Source: Aphanomyces cochlioides
Lineage: Eukaryota; Oomycota; Saprolegniomycetes; Saprolegniales; Verrucalvaceae
DNA length: 64,000 nt
Direction of reading: 5' to 3'
Assembly (NCBI GenBank): GCA_019828595.1
Contig: JAHQRK010000008.1
Location: 2,814,151 to 2,878,150, forward strand
Positions within the stretch are counted from its first letter, which is position 1. Each line of letters starts with the position of its first letter. Positions 1 through 9,911 of this stretch are shown piece by piece. Both the position numbers and the translations under genes were made by a program. The notes below the pieces were generated by a model. That model did not search any database. It was given only the letters and a program-made list of their open reading frames with translations, and was not told where the DNA came from.

Positions 1-2144
1 CACTTGATGCCATAGTTGGAGTGTTGCCGTAGGAGTTGGCACATCGGTTCCAAAGCGATCACAAACAGAAGTGGCGACAGTGGATCACCTTGCAACACAC
101 CGCGTGAGATGTGAACTGGCTTGGACAAGAAGCCGTTCACCAAGATGCGAGACTTGCGGCCCGAGTACAGTACGCGAACCATGTCAACAAAGGTTTCGGG
201 AAAGCCATAGTGACGGAGGACGCGGAGCAAGTACGCGTGGTCCACGCGATCAAAAGCTTTCTCAAAGTCAAGCAGTGCCACCATCGAGGACGGACTGTGT
301 AGTTTGATGTGGTGCAGCATGTCATCCAGTCGTGCAATATTGGTTTGGATATTGCTTCGACGGATAAAGCCTTGCTGGTCCGGGTGGATGATGTGTCGAA
401 TGTGGCGCTGGAGTCGATAAGCCAGAATACTCGTCAGGATTTTCACATCCGTGTTGAGTAGGCTAATGGGCCGATAGTTCTTGGCCTGTGACTTGTGGCC
501 TTTCTTGTGCAGCAACACCAGCGTACTGACAAGTTGCATGGGAGTCAAGCGAGGGTGAGAATGGAGCTGGTGTGTGAATAGCAGCTCCAATACCAACGAC
601 CACTTGTGAGGTGCAAGTTTGAGGACTTCGAATGGCAGAGCGTTGGGACCTGGCGCTGAGTTCGAACTGCTGTGTCGAATAGCATGATAGAACTCGTTGG
701 CGCGCAAGGGAGCCGACAGCTCTTTCTGGGCTTGCTCTGGCAGTTGCTTGTGTCGAGTCAATGGGGTCAGAAATGACGACACTTCGTCTCCAGATCGCTG
801 CACGTCGGGAGCTGCAAACAAGTCCTTGTAGTAGTCGACCAGGACGTCAGACATGCCTTGTTGATTGGAGACAACATTTCCATTGACATCCACCAACTCT
901 TTGAAGACTGTCTTCTTCAAGGGGGTAGGGACAGGGGACATGAAGTGGAACTTGGAAGAGCGCTCTGCTTTGTACAAGTGAAGTTGGAACGCCTGGTCTT
1001 GACGAAACTGCTTGTCTCGATCTTGCAGCTCGTGAATTTGCTTTTGAAGGTCTCGCACTCGATCCACCAGCACTGCATCTTGACGCATGTTGGGGACTTG
1101 CAAAAGCGAAGCGATCTCGACAGCTAACTTCTTCAACGGCAGACGTTGTTTCTCCAATCGTTGAGAATGGAATTCTTTGAGTTGGGAGCGGATATCATTG
1201 ACCAGCATGTCGTAGGCCTTGGAGATATTGTGGAATGTTGGAGACTTGTCCAAAAATCGATCCAGACATCCATGAACAATCTCGGCCGCTCGTGGTAGAC
1301 GAAGTAGCCAAGTTGGAGCTTTCCATGATCCAGAGCCATGGCGCAATGTTTGACGCTTTGTGATGATACGACAAGCCACGTGGTCAGCCTGTGGAACGTG
1401 TGGCATGTGCGTCGCCTTCCAATGACGAAGACCCGCCAAGGTGGACGAACAAAAGATGTAGTCAAGTCGGTTGGTGAGTGTGGGACTTGTGAAGGTTCTT
1501 GCCACGGGGTTTTGACGGCGAAACAGATCCACCAGAGACAAACTGTGCATCCATTGTTCCAGTTGAAGGGTGCCGGCCATGGTGGAGGTACTGGGTCTCA
1601 ACGAATCCAAATCTTTGTTGAGAGTGCAGTTGAAATCTCCTCCAACAATGTGGAGCGCATGTGGAGGAAAGTCGCGTGGCAATTCTTCGAAGTAACTTGC
1701 TCGTTGTTGGAAGGCTGCCGGCGCATAGATATTGTGGAGAACGACTGTCAGTGGACCCAGAGTACATCGCACTTGTAGATAACGACCACGAAGCACTGAG
1801 TTGTCATGAGGGACTTGAGTGGCGTTCTTCAAAGGAGAGTGAGGATGTATCAACGTAGCCAGACCTCCAGTGGCTGGCGACGTGGATACTTCAGGGTAAA
1901 TAGGCTCTTCAAAGAACAAAGAGCCTTCGTGGTTTGTGATGCGTTGCCAATGGAACGCAACACGGTCGTGGAGACTTGGCGTGCGGAAACGGGTTTCTTG
2001 GATAAAGGAAACGTCGTGAACACTTGATAGTTTGTCGAGGATGTACCGATGACTGTTGGAGAAGCCATTGGTGTTGAGGGAGATGATTTGTGGGTCCCAG
2101 TCCACGAGTTCAGTTGGGACATCGGAGAAGTTGTTGTCACTCAT
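1..2144 (-). CDS. ORF2 endonuclease/reverse transcriptase, partial (E1)
   Basis: Residues 1-714 of ORF2, cut by the window edge; the ATG is the complement of 2142-2144. The visible length agrees exactly with the intact ORF2 of E10 once that copy's 36-nt duplication is removed, so there is no net indel. It keeps the endonuclease residues (N24, E50, D170/N172, D228, D254-H255 in consensus numbering) and the first catalytic RT aspartate (D626, LLDFEKAFD). The FADD active site would lie left of base 1. The protein begins MSDNN, the variant also found in E2, E6 and E13. Individual premature stops were not exhaustively excluded. Confidence 0.8.
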   Translation of the reverse strand, partial: MSDNNFSDVPTELVDWDPQIISLNTNGFSNSHRYILDKLSSVHDVSFIQETRFRTPSLHDRVAFHWQRITNHEGSLFFEEPIYPEVSTSPATGGLATLIHPHSPLKNATQVPHDNSVLRGRYLQVRCTLGPLTVVLHNIYAPAAFQQRASYFEELPRDFPPHALHIVGGDFNCTLNKDLDSLRPSTSTMAGTLQLEQWMHSLSLVDLFRRQNPVARTFTSPTLTNRLDYIFCSSTLAGLRHWKATHMPHVPQADHVACRIITKRQTLRHGSGSWKAPTWLLRLPRAAEIVHGCLDRFLDKSPTFHNISKAYDMLVNDIRSQLKEFHSQRLEKQRLPLKKLAVEIASLLQVPNMRQDAVLVDRVRDLQKQIHELQDRDKQFRQDQAFQLHLYKAERSSKFHFMSPVPTPLKKTVFKELVDVNGNVVSNQQGMSDVLVDYYKDLFAAPDVQRSGDEVSSFLTPLTRHKQLPEQAQKELSAPLRANEFYHAIRHSSSNSAPGPNALPFEVLKLAPHKWSLVLELLFTHQLHSHPRLTPMQLVSTLVLLHKKGHKSQAKNYRPISLLNTDVKILTSILAYRLQRHIRHIIHPDQQGFIRRSNIQTNIARLDDMLHHIKLHSPSSMVALLDFEKAFDRVDHAYLLRVLRHYGFPETFVDMVRVLYSGRKSRILVNGFLSKPVHISRGVLQGDPLSPLLFVIALEPMCQLLRQHSNYGIK

Positions 2145-2222
2145 CACGAGTACAGATGAAAATGAGTAGAATGGAGGGGTCAGAGGGGAGGTTGAAATGG
2201 ATTGAAGCAGGGGATAGAAGCC

Positions 2223-5200
2223 TTAGAGTTGATCGTCCTCCAAATCGAGGGGATCAATTTCGTCGGCGTTCATGGAGTGGTGAGCTTTGCTGCAGAGCTC
2301 GTCGATGTGGTAATTGTTGGTGATGCTTTTGAGCATCGAGATGGCCGACAAGACGGGAGCCGGCAAAGTGAACTTCTCGAGATTGTCGCTGAAGTTTTCG
2401 ATCAAAGCAAACAGCGACCAGTCCGTCAAGCAGTTGGTGTCAGGCAATCTTGTTGCTTCTTGGTTCAATAGAACAGTCAGTGCCTCCGAGTTTGTGTAGA
2501 GGTCTGGGGCCCGATTTGAGAGGAATAAGTCAATCGTAGCAAGTGCAAAGAGGATGCGCTTGATCTCTGGTATGTCCGTGGTCAATTCTTCCAAGATTTC
2601 TGACGGGTGAATCTTGTATTGAGCCATGAAGTTGACGTGATGTTTGTAGTTGTGAGGCTTGCCTTGAGCTTTTTAACAAAGCCATCTTGCGCTCAATAGT
2701 CTTGGTTGCAACAAGTGACTGAAACAAACTGAGGTCTTCATCTTGTGCGTACATAGCATGTGCAACGAGCTGAGGATCATCTCGCAAAATGCGTTGACAT
2801 TCGGTGATACTGCCTTCGACTTTCTTGTCTCGAATGATCTTCTTCGCCAATTCGAGGTGGGCTGCAGCAGACTTGTTAAGTCGTTGTTTCTTCGCTTTGC
2901 CTTTGGTCTTTTTCGGGCGTGGCGCACTTGAATCTTCCAATACAATTCGAGGCACTGCAAAGTCTTCAAACGAGAGTTCCACGTCGTCTTCTTCGAGGAT
3001 ATGAAAACGGTTGGATGTCGGCAGGGGATCCAAACGTGGGGACGAAGGCAAAGTACGTTTTGGAGCTGGTCCAGACCGGTAGCCCGTTACCAATTGAAGG
3101 TCCAGCGAGTTCTTGGGCTGCTCACTTGGTGGAGCAAGAGCGGGCGATTCGTTGGTAGACATTTCCACATCTTCTTGTTGTTTGTCTTGTCCATTGTTGT
3201 TAGGGGGATCGCTGTCACCAGACATATCGACATCAGAGCCATGAGAAGGAGCTGTTGGCTGTGGTTGTTCATCTTGACCATCTTCAGATGCCTCAGTTGA
3301 GTCGGCCTTGCCTTCCGCATTTGTTCCAGGGTCTTGATCATGATCGTCTCCATCATGTTCAGGTTCTTTTTCTCCTGACGGAGGAGATTTTGCCGCTGCC
3401 TTGGCCGCTTTTGCCTTCGCTTTTTCAGCCTTGGCCTCTGCACGTCGTGAAACAATCGACGGAGGCAATGTCTTGTTCAGAGCAGCGATCTTGTGCTGAA
3501 ACACGACGACAAAAGGCTGACCCGACGGATCCGTAATGGTGATTTCGCGTAGTGCGTCGCCGGATTTTGGCACCAGCACTGCAGGAGGCGCAGACGACTT
3601 GAAAATGACTCTCAAATGCGGCGACTTGATGTTCTGACCAGCAGTAGGGTTGAATGCTGCTATCACTGACTTGGTCAATGCAGCCATTTTCTTGACAATT
3701 GCCTTGGCCATCGAAGGGTGACTGACCTTGTTGAACGTAACGTAGTAGTTGTTGCCATAACGCGAGTATTTGGGAACCAGGAAGTCTTTGCCACCAAGTC
3801 GAAACGTTGTGCCTCCCATTTCCACGCACGTAGACAAGTTGTAACTTGAGATCACAATGGTCTGTGGGTTCTTCTTGTGGATCAAAATGTTCGGAAATTT
3901 GGAGCCCCATAACGAACCAGGATTTTCCTTGACAAATTGATCGCAGATGACTTTTTCGGACCAGTCCTTGTAGCCTTCGCCCAACTTGACTGTGAGCTCG
4001 TACACTTGGGACTGGGGGGTGAGCAAAATGTTTTCAATGAAGGCGTCCATGTCACCAGAGTCTTTGTAGAATGCGTCCGCCATGGCCTCGCATCGCGCAA
4101 TATCGTCATCGGCAATAGCATGAGCACCAGTGTTGCGATGTTTCGCGCCTTTGGGGGCATTGCCTTGCTTGGAATCTTTCTTGGACGAAGCTGAATCCTT
4201 GCCGGGAGCCTTTTGCGTCCATGGATTGGCCTTTTCAGCGTTTTGTTGCTCTTGATCGCCTTGTATTTTGTCTGCCGCGGTAGGAGGATCAACAGCGCCA
4301 TTTCCTTGAGCAACGGATTTGTCGACAATGTCTTGATTTGACTGGTCATTGTCATTGTTTGTCGATTGTTCCTCTTGAATAACTTCTCCAGGAGTATCAC
4401 ACGACTTCGCTTGGCCGTTAATGTCGCCTGACCCATCAACCTCCGAGTGAATTTGAGTATTTCCCTCGTCGGTTAAGGCCTCGGTTTCAGTAGAATCCTT
4501 CCCCTCGGCGTCTCCAGAGACCATATCCACGTCCTCTTGAGATTGTTCTTCTTCCTCTCCCGTTCTAGGAGGCTCAGCACAGGGGGCGACGCGGTTGGTG
4601 GCTGCTGGCTCAGTCCCATTGGTCACGAGAAAGGCCGGGGCCAGACCCCCAGTGACAGGGGTAGAAGGGGAATCCATGCCATCCCCGCAGCACGGTGACT
4701 GGGGTACACCATTGCTCCGGCGAGAACCCAAATCGGGATACCGCCCCCGCCCCTCCGAAGAGGCCCCTGGGGGGAAGTAGACAGAACCGCAGGGTGTGCC
4801 CATAGGGGGGGCCCTCGTAGCCTCTAGGGCTGGCATGGACCCCGTTTTCTCGCCGCCTTCACTGGGGATCGACTCCAATTGGAGTCCAGGGAAGCAGCCA
4901 CCACAGGCACAAGGCCCCAGTGGTTCGCCCTCCTGAGTGAGGGCTTCGCTAGACAAGTTAACGACAGTGGTCTGGGGGTCAACCACTGACCCACTGAGGT
5001 TGACCCCCCCTGGAACTCCGGCGAGTGGAGCACCAGGTGAAGCGCTGGTGGAGCGAGACGCAGATTGGTCTCCAGAGACGCCATTGGGGTCGAACTCGAC
5101 CTCCACTTCGGCCCTAGGGTTAGGTGTAGAGACATTACTCACACCACTTCCGCCATCCTGATTGGACGACGAAAGTGGGTGAGGTGATACAATACCTGGA

Positions 5201-5262
5201 ATGATGGTGACTCCGTGAGTGTTGGTCTCACGGAGCTCGGAACAGCTGTTGGCGTTGGACAT
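2223..5262 (-). pseudogene. ORF1 nucleic-acid-binding protein, one-base frameshift (E1)
   Basis: ORF1 from ATG (complement of 5260-5262) to TAA (2223-2225) is 3,040 nt, one more than the 3,039 nt of intact copies. The extra base is in a T run at 2670-2674 (five T against four in E6, E7 and E9). The frame is lost after the MALLK segment near residue 863, so the last ~150 residues are replaced by an unrelated short tail. The original frame reopens as a fragment down to 2223. A homopolymer +1 could be a real mutation or a consensus error. An apparent longer start at 5313 uses TTG and is not a eukaryotic start. Confidence 0.85.
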
Positions 5263-5323
5263 TTTGAGCGCGGCGGCACTTGATAACTTCTTGACTTGAG
5301 GGGTACGAGGCAAATTCGGAAGT

Positions 5324-5574
5324 CAGAGACGCTGTTGGGGTCGAACTCGACCTCCACTTCGGCCCTAGGGTTAGGTGTAGAGACATTACTCACACCACTT
5401 CCGCCATCCTGATTGGACGACGAAAGTGGGTGAGGTGATACAATACCTGGAATGATGGTGACTCCGTGAGTGTTGGTCTCACGGAGCTCGGAACAGCTGT
5501 TGGCGTTGGACATTTTGAGCGCGGCGGCACTTGATAACTTCTTGACTTGAGGGGTACGAGGCAAATTCGGAAGT
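5324..5574 (-). mobile_element. E2, inverted 5' arm (element pos 1-251)
   Basis: Minus-strand copy of the first 251 nt: the full 61-nt 5' UTR (5514-5574) and 63 codons of ORF1 (ATG complement 5511-5513). It ends exactly at the element 5' terminus at 5574 and abuts sense-strand element sequence starting at pos 1089 (5575). Antisense 5' part followed by sense 3' part is the signature of twin priming in target-primed reverse transcription. The rest of the arm (up to about pos 1088) should lie left of E1, which interrupts it. An alternative is template jumping by the RT during synthesis of E1. Confidence 0.75.
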
Positions 5575-7586
5575 AAAAGGCCAATCCATGGACGCAAAAG
5601 GCTCCCGGCAAGGATTCAGCTTCGTCCAAGAAAGATTCCAAGCAAGGCAATGCCCCCAAAGGCGCGAAACATCGCAACACTGGTGCTCATGCTATTGCCG
5701 ATGACGATATTGCGCGATGCGAGGCCATGGCGGACGCATTCTACAAAGACTCTGGTGACATGGACGCCTTCATTGAAAACATTTTGCTCACCCCCCAGTC
5801 CCAAGTGTACGAGCTCACAGTCAAGTTGGGCGAAGGCTACAAGGACTGGTCCGAAAAAGTCATCTGCGATCAATTTGTCAAGGAAAATCCTGGTTCGTTA
5901 TGGGGCTCCAAATTTCCGAACATTTTGATCCACAAGAAGAACCCACAGACCATTGTGATCTCAAGTTACAACTTGTCTACGTGCGTGGAAATGGGAGGCA
6001 CAACGTTTCGACTTGGTGGCAAAGACTTCCTGGTTCCCAAGTACTCGCGTTATGGCAACAACTACTACGTTACGTTCAACAAGGTCAGTCACCCTTCGAT
6101 GGCCAAGGCGATTGTCAAGAAAATGGCTGCATTGACCAAGTCAGTGATAGCAGCATTCAACCCTACTGCTGGTCAGAACATCAAGTCGCCGCATTTGAGA
6201 GTCATTTTCAAGTCGCCTGCGCCTCCTGCAGTGTTGGTGCCAAAATCCGGCGACGCACTACGCGAAATCACCATTACGGATCCGTCGGGTCAGCCTTTTG
6301 TCGTCGTGTTTCAGCACAAGATCGCTGCTCTGAACAAGACATTGCCTCCGTCGATTGTTTCACGACGTGCAGAGGCCAAGGCTGAAAAAGCGAAGGCAAA
6401 AGCGGCCAAGGCAGCGGCAAAATCTCCTCCGTCAGGAGAAAAAGAACCTGAACATGATGGAGACGATCATGACCAAGACCCTGGAACAAATGCGGAAGGC
6501 GAGGCCGACTCAACTGAGGCATCTGGAGATCGTCAAGATGAACAACCACAGCCAACAGCTCCTTCTCATGGCTCTGATGTCGATATGTCTGGTGACAGCG
6601 ATCCCCCTAACAACAATGGACAAGACAAACAACAAGAAGATGTGGAAATGTCTACCAACGAATCGCCCGCTCTTGCTCCACCAAGTGAGCAGCCCAAGAA
6701 CTCGCTGGACCTTCAATTGGTAACGGGCTACCGGTCTGGACCAGCTCCAAAACGTACTTTGCCTTCGTCCCCACGTTTGGATCCCCTGCCGACATCCAAC
6801 CGTTTTCATATCCTCGAAGAAGACGACGTGGAACTCTCGTTTGAAGACTTTGCAGTGCCTCGAATTGTATTGGAAGATTCAAGTGCGCCACGCCCGAAAA
6901 AGACCAAAGGCAAAGCGAAGAAACAACGACTTAACAAGTCTGCTGCAGCCCACCTCGAATTGGCGAAGAAGATCATTCGAGACAAGAAAGTCGAAGGCAG
7001 TATCACCGAATGTCAACGCATTTTGCGAGATGATCCTCAGCTCGTTGCACATGCTATGTACGCACAAGATGAAGACCTCAGTTTGTTTCAGTCACTTGTT
7101 GCAACCAAGACTATTGAGCGCAAGATGGCTTTGTTAAAAGCTCAAGGCAAGCCTCACAACTACAAACATCACGTCAACTTCATGGCTCAATACAAGATTC
7201 ACCCGTCAGAAATCTTGGAAGAATTGACCACGGACATACCAGAGATCAAGCGCATCCTCTTTGCACTTGCTACGATTGACTTATTCCTCTCAAATCGGGC
7301 CCCAGACCTCTACACAAACTCGGAGGCACTGACTGTTCTATTGAACCAAGAAGCAACAAGATTGCCTGACACCAACTGCTTGACGGACTGGTCGCTGTTT
7401 GCTTTGATCGAAAACTTCAGCGACAATCTCGAGAAGTTCACTTTGCCGGCTCCCGTCTTGTCGGCCATCTCGATGCTCAAAAGCATCACCAACAATTACC
7501 ACATCGACGAGCTCTGCAGCAAAGCTCACCACTCCATGAACGCCGACGAAATTGATCCCCTCGATTTGGAGGACGATCAACTCTAA
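5575..7586 (+). pseudogene. ORF1 C-terminal two thirds, aa 344-1012 (E2)
   Basis: Open to the normal TAA at 7584-7586. The first complete codon is K344; the N-terminal acidic half is missing because the 5' part of the element was inverted. The globular middle (around aa 380-600), the Lys/Ala-rich stretch and the C-terminal helical region are all present and undamaged. There is no proper start codon: the first in-frame ATG (5727) is M394. It is a remnant rather than a functional gene unless a chance promoter drives it. Confidence 0.85.
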
Positions 7587-7664
7587 GGCTTCTATCCCCT
7601 GCTTCAATCCATTTCAACCTCCCCTCTGACCCCTCCATTCTACTCATTTTCATCTGTACTCGTG

Positions 7665-8143
7665 ATGAGTGACAACAACTTCTCCGATGTCCCAACTGAA
7701 CTCGTGGACTGGGACCCACAAATCATCTCCCTCAACACCAATGGCTTCTCCAACAGTCATCGGTACATCCTCGACAAACTATCAAGTGTTCACGACGTTT
7801 CCTTTATCCAAGAAACCCGTTTCCGCACGCCAAGTCTCCACGACCGTGTTGCGTTCCATTGGCAACGCATCACAAACCACGAAGGCTCTTTGTTCTTTGA
7901 AGAGCCTATTTACCCTGAAGTATCCACGTCGCCAGCCACTGGAGGTCTGGCTACGTTGATACATCCTCACTCTCCTTTGAAGAACGCCACTCAAGTCCCT
8001 CATGACAACTCAGTGCTTCGTGGTCGTTATCTACAAGTGCGATGTACTCTGGGTCCACTGACAGTCGTTCTCCACAATATCTATGCGCCGGCAGCCTTCC
8101 AAGAACGAGCAAGTTACTTCGAAGAATTGCCACGCGACTTTCC
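7665..8143 (+). pseudogene. ORF2 N-terminus, aa 1-160, cut by E3 (E2)
   Basis: ORF2 start (ATG 7665; a GTG three bases earlier is not used in eukaryotes) through P160. It carries the first endonuclease motifs (LNTNG with N24, QET with E50, NIYAP with Y140). At 8143 the frame passes without a stop into E3 at its residue 817, giving a chance in-frame fusion readable to about 9176, after which a -1 shift leads to a stop at 9488. The fusion contains no RT active site. Its continuation as E2 ORF2 is at 9912. Confidence 0.85.
8130..8143 (+). repeat. Target-site duplication of E3, left copy
   Basis: CCACGCGACTTTCC, 14 bp, identical to 9898-9911 on the other side of E3. It begins with the CC found at every insertion site in the window. 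Confidence 0.9.
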
Positions 8144-9751
8144 GCTCTACAAGGCTCGAACCATGGCCGGAAAAGTCACTATCCTGCACAGCATATGTCT
8201 GCCTGTGTTATGGTACCAACTGGCTTTTGTCCCTGCCGACAAAGACCTGGCCAAAAAGATCGACAAGGCCATGCTTCAATTTATGCATGGTGAAGAAATC
8301 AACCCATCCTCCTCTGTCCATGGCCTCCGTTTGATCAAAAAGGAGATTCTATTCATGCCGAAGAAGTCCGGTGGCTTAGGCCTGCACCATGCACTTGCTT
8401 TATGGCAACAACACAACCGCTCTGTCATGATCAGATGCATTCAAGCCATCACCACCCCACCCCGCAAGTCTGCCATGTCCGCCTGGATTACGCCGGGCTA
8501 TACTCTCCTCGAGAAGGCTTTTCATCCATGGGGTTCCCCCCGAGATCTCCTCTTGGCAAATGGCTCTTCTGCATTCATCAGACAACTGTACAAGAATCCC
8601 AATATCACTCCAATGTGGAAAGCCTTATTGAGTAGCTGGTTTGAATCTCGCTGGACTCCGTACGGCTGTCCAAATCACATCTCATCTTTGGATGTTCCCC
8701 TTTGGCACAACTCGTATCTGCCTGGACTCGAAGACCTATACGATCAGTGCTCTACATCGACGCAAGACCAAGCCAATGTATTGGCGTCGCTTCACATCAC
8801 GAAGTTGTCGCATTTGTTGACTCCGTGTCAGCGAGTTTGGCCAGCTTCGATCTTGTTCGACAAAATCAACCGTGCCTGCCGCCAAGCCAATTTTGTCCCT
8901 CCAACGAAACAATGGATCTCAATCTTGGTGACCAAGTTATCACGATTGTTTGAGATTGTTTCTGAAGAGGATGCTCCCGTGTTCCACTTGCCGACGCCAA
9001 GCTCTGAATGGATGGAATGGCACTGGATGATACACCCTGACTCGAGTCCGATCTTGTTGGCGCTTGCGACTTCGAAATCGGCTAAGATCAGAGCTTCTCC
9101 AGCTGTCAGCTCGTCCATCCTTCCTACCAAGCATCTCAACCTGCCATCGAACTTTTACGAAGACCCCAAGCGCCTTCCCAACTTGCCGCCTTCCTCCAAC
9201 CCGACCACATTCTCCCTCGATATGGAGAGTTCATTTTCAAGACCCTTCTCCGCGCCAACGCCATGCAATATCTGTTTCAGTACCAAGACCCCAAGCCGAC
9301 GTGTGTCTTCTGTCGTGTCAATGAGACGTACGAGCATTTCCTGTTCTCTTGTGGATATGGTCAATCTGTTTGGTATTCCTTCAAGACAATCCAGCGACTG
9401 CTCGAGTGTTCCTTTCCGTCCACGTGTCTGGAAATGTTCTACGAGACGCCCAAGCCGTCCGATGGATACTACATCCGTGGCTATCTGAAGATCTGGCCGA
9501 TTGTCCGAGCCTGCGTGTATTATCAAATATGGCTCCAACGTGCCGATCGCACCTTTCGACCCGACCTCACAGCGAAGAGTCCGATGGAAGTTGCCATTCA
9601 TGCTGCCTCTTTGATCAAGCTACATCTACAACAGCTCCTGGTTGATCTCCCTCTCAAGAAGGGATACACCAAGGTATTCAATGTGCTCAAGCATCTATCT
9701 TCGGACCACTGGTTACGTCAACACATCATTCCTGACAGCGTCGTTTCATGA
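8144..9751 (+). pseudogene. ORF2 C-terminal fragment, aa 817-1351 (E3)
   Basis: Holds the thumb-like region after the RT active site and the zf-RVT finger (C-x2-C-x7-H-x4-C). It is one base short of expectation: AAGCGCCTTCCC near 9176 lacks the A present in other copies, so the frame shifts about 40 residues before the finger and the finger is read only from a new frame (about 9263 to the TGA at 9749-9751). No start codon of its own. Confidence 0.85.
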
Positions 9752-9771
9752 GTGAGCTAACGGCTCACTCA
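9749..9771 (+). other. Hairpin on the ORF2 stop codon (E3)
   Basis: TGAGTGAGC (9749-9757), loop TAACG, GCTCACTCA (9763-9771): a perfect 9-bp stem that begins with the ORF2 stop. The inner stem GTGAGC/GCTCAC is kept in all ten 3' UTRs that I can read, while the loop varies (TAACG, TGACG, ATGACG). Possible RT or ORF2-protein recognition element. Confidence 0.6.
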
Positions 9772-9877
9772 CTTCATCTCCTGTTCAATGACCACTTTGC
9801 CATATTCTGTTTTCCAAGTTCTATTTATACAGTACGAGGCAAATTAGTAAGTCATTAGGGCCTTTGCTCAAAAATAA

Positions 9878-9899
9878 GGTTAATACAACTCATTTAACC
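9878..9899 (+). other. Terminal 3' hairpin of the element (E3)
   Basis: GGTTAA (9878-9883) and TTAACC (9894-9899) can pair over a 10-nt loop, making the last 22 nt of the RNA a small stem-loop whose final CC is the dinucleotide shared with every target site. The same sequence ends every copy that reaches its 3' end in the window. Confidence 0.55.
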
Positions 9900-9911
9900 A
9901 CGCGACTTTCC
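9898..9911 (+). repeat. Target-site duplication of E3, right copy
   Basis: Second copy of the 14-bp repeat at 8130-8143. Its first CC overlaps the last two bases of E3. Confidence 0.9.

Larger units (their letters stand above)
1..5323 (-). mobile_element. LINE copy E1, complete 5' end, 3' end beyond window
   Basis: On the minus strand this copy covers element pos 1 to about 5323. It reads from the exact 5' terminus at 5323, through ORF1 and the spacer, into the RT domain of ORF2 at base 1. Immediately right of 5323 is another minus-strand piece (5324-5574) that is itself the first 251 nt of the element. The simplest reading is a full-length insertion of E1 into the inverted 5' arm of E2. The flank next to its 5' end predicts a target duplication CCAACAGCGTCTCTG at the unseen 3' end. 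Confidence 0.88.
8144..9899 (+). mobile_element. LINE copy E3, 5'-truncated
   Basis: Short 5'-truncated insertion holding ORF2 from nt 2448 (aa 817) to the stop plus a full 3' UTR. It lies in the endonuclease region of E2 ORF2. The host frame stops at nt 479 and resumes after E3 at the repeated 14 bp, which proves an insertion rather than a deletion of the RT. The CC at 9898-9899 may belong to either element or target. Confidence 0.9.

Noticed and set aside
137..1465. Dozens of 60-185-residue ORFs in other frames and strands, repeated in each copy
   Set aside because: They recur only because the LINE copies recur, overlap ORF1 or ORF2, and have no independent signal.
5100..5130. Telomere-like CCTAACCCTAGGG in the ORF1 5' region as a sign of a chromosome end
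   Set aside because: Only about one and a half repeat units, inside coding sequence of every copy, with no longer array anywhere in the window.
1..5313. Longer ORF1 versions beginning MPRTPQVKK and many ORFs starting with TTG or GTG
   Set aside because: They rely on bacterial start codons. The element is eukaryotic, and an ATG in good position follows 17 codons later.
8144..9899. E2/E3 junction as a genuine in-frame deletion making a small ORF2
   Set aside because: The 14-bp duplication and continuation of ORF2 at 9912 show insertion instead.
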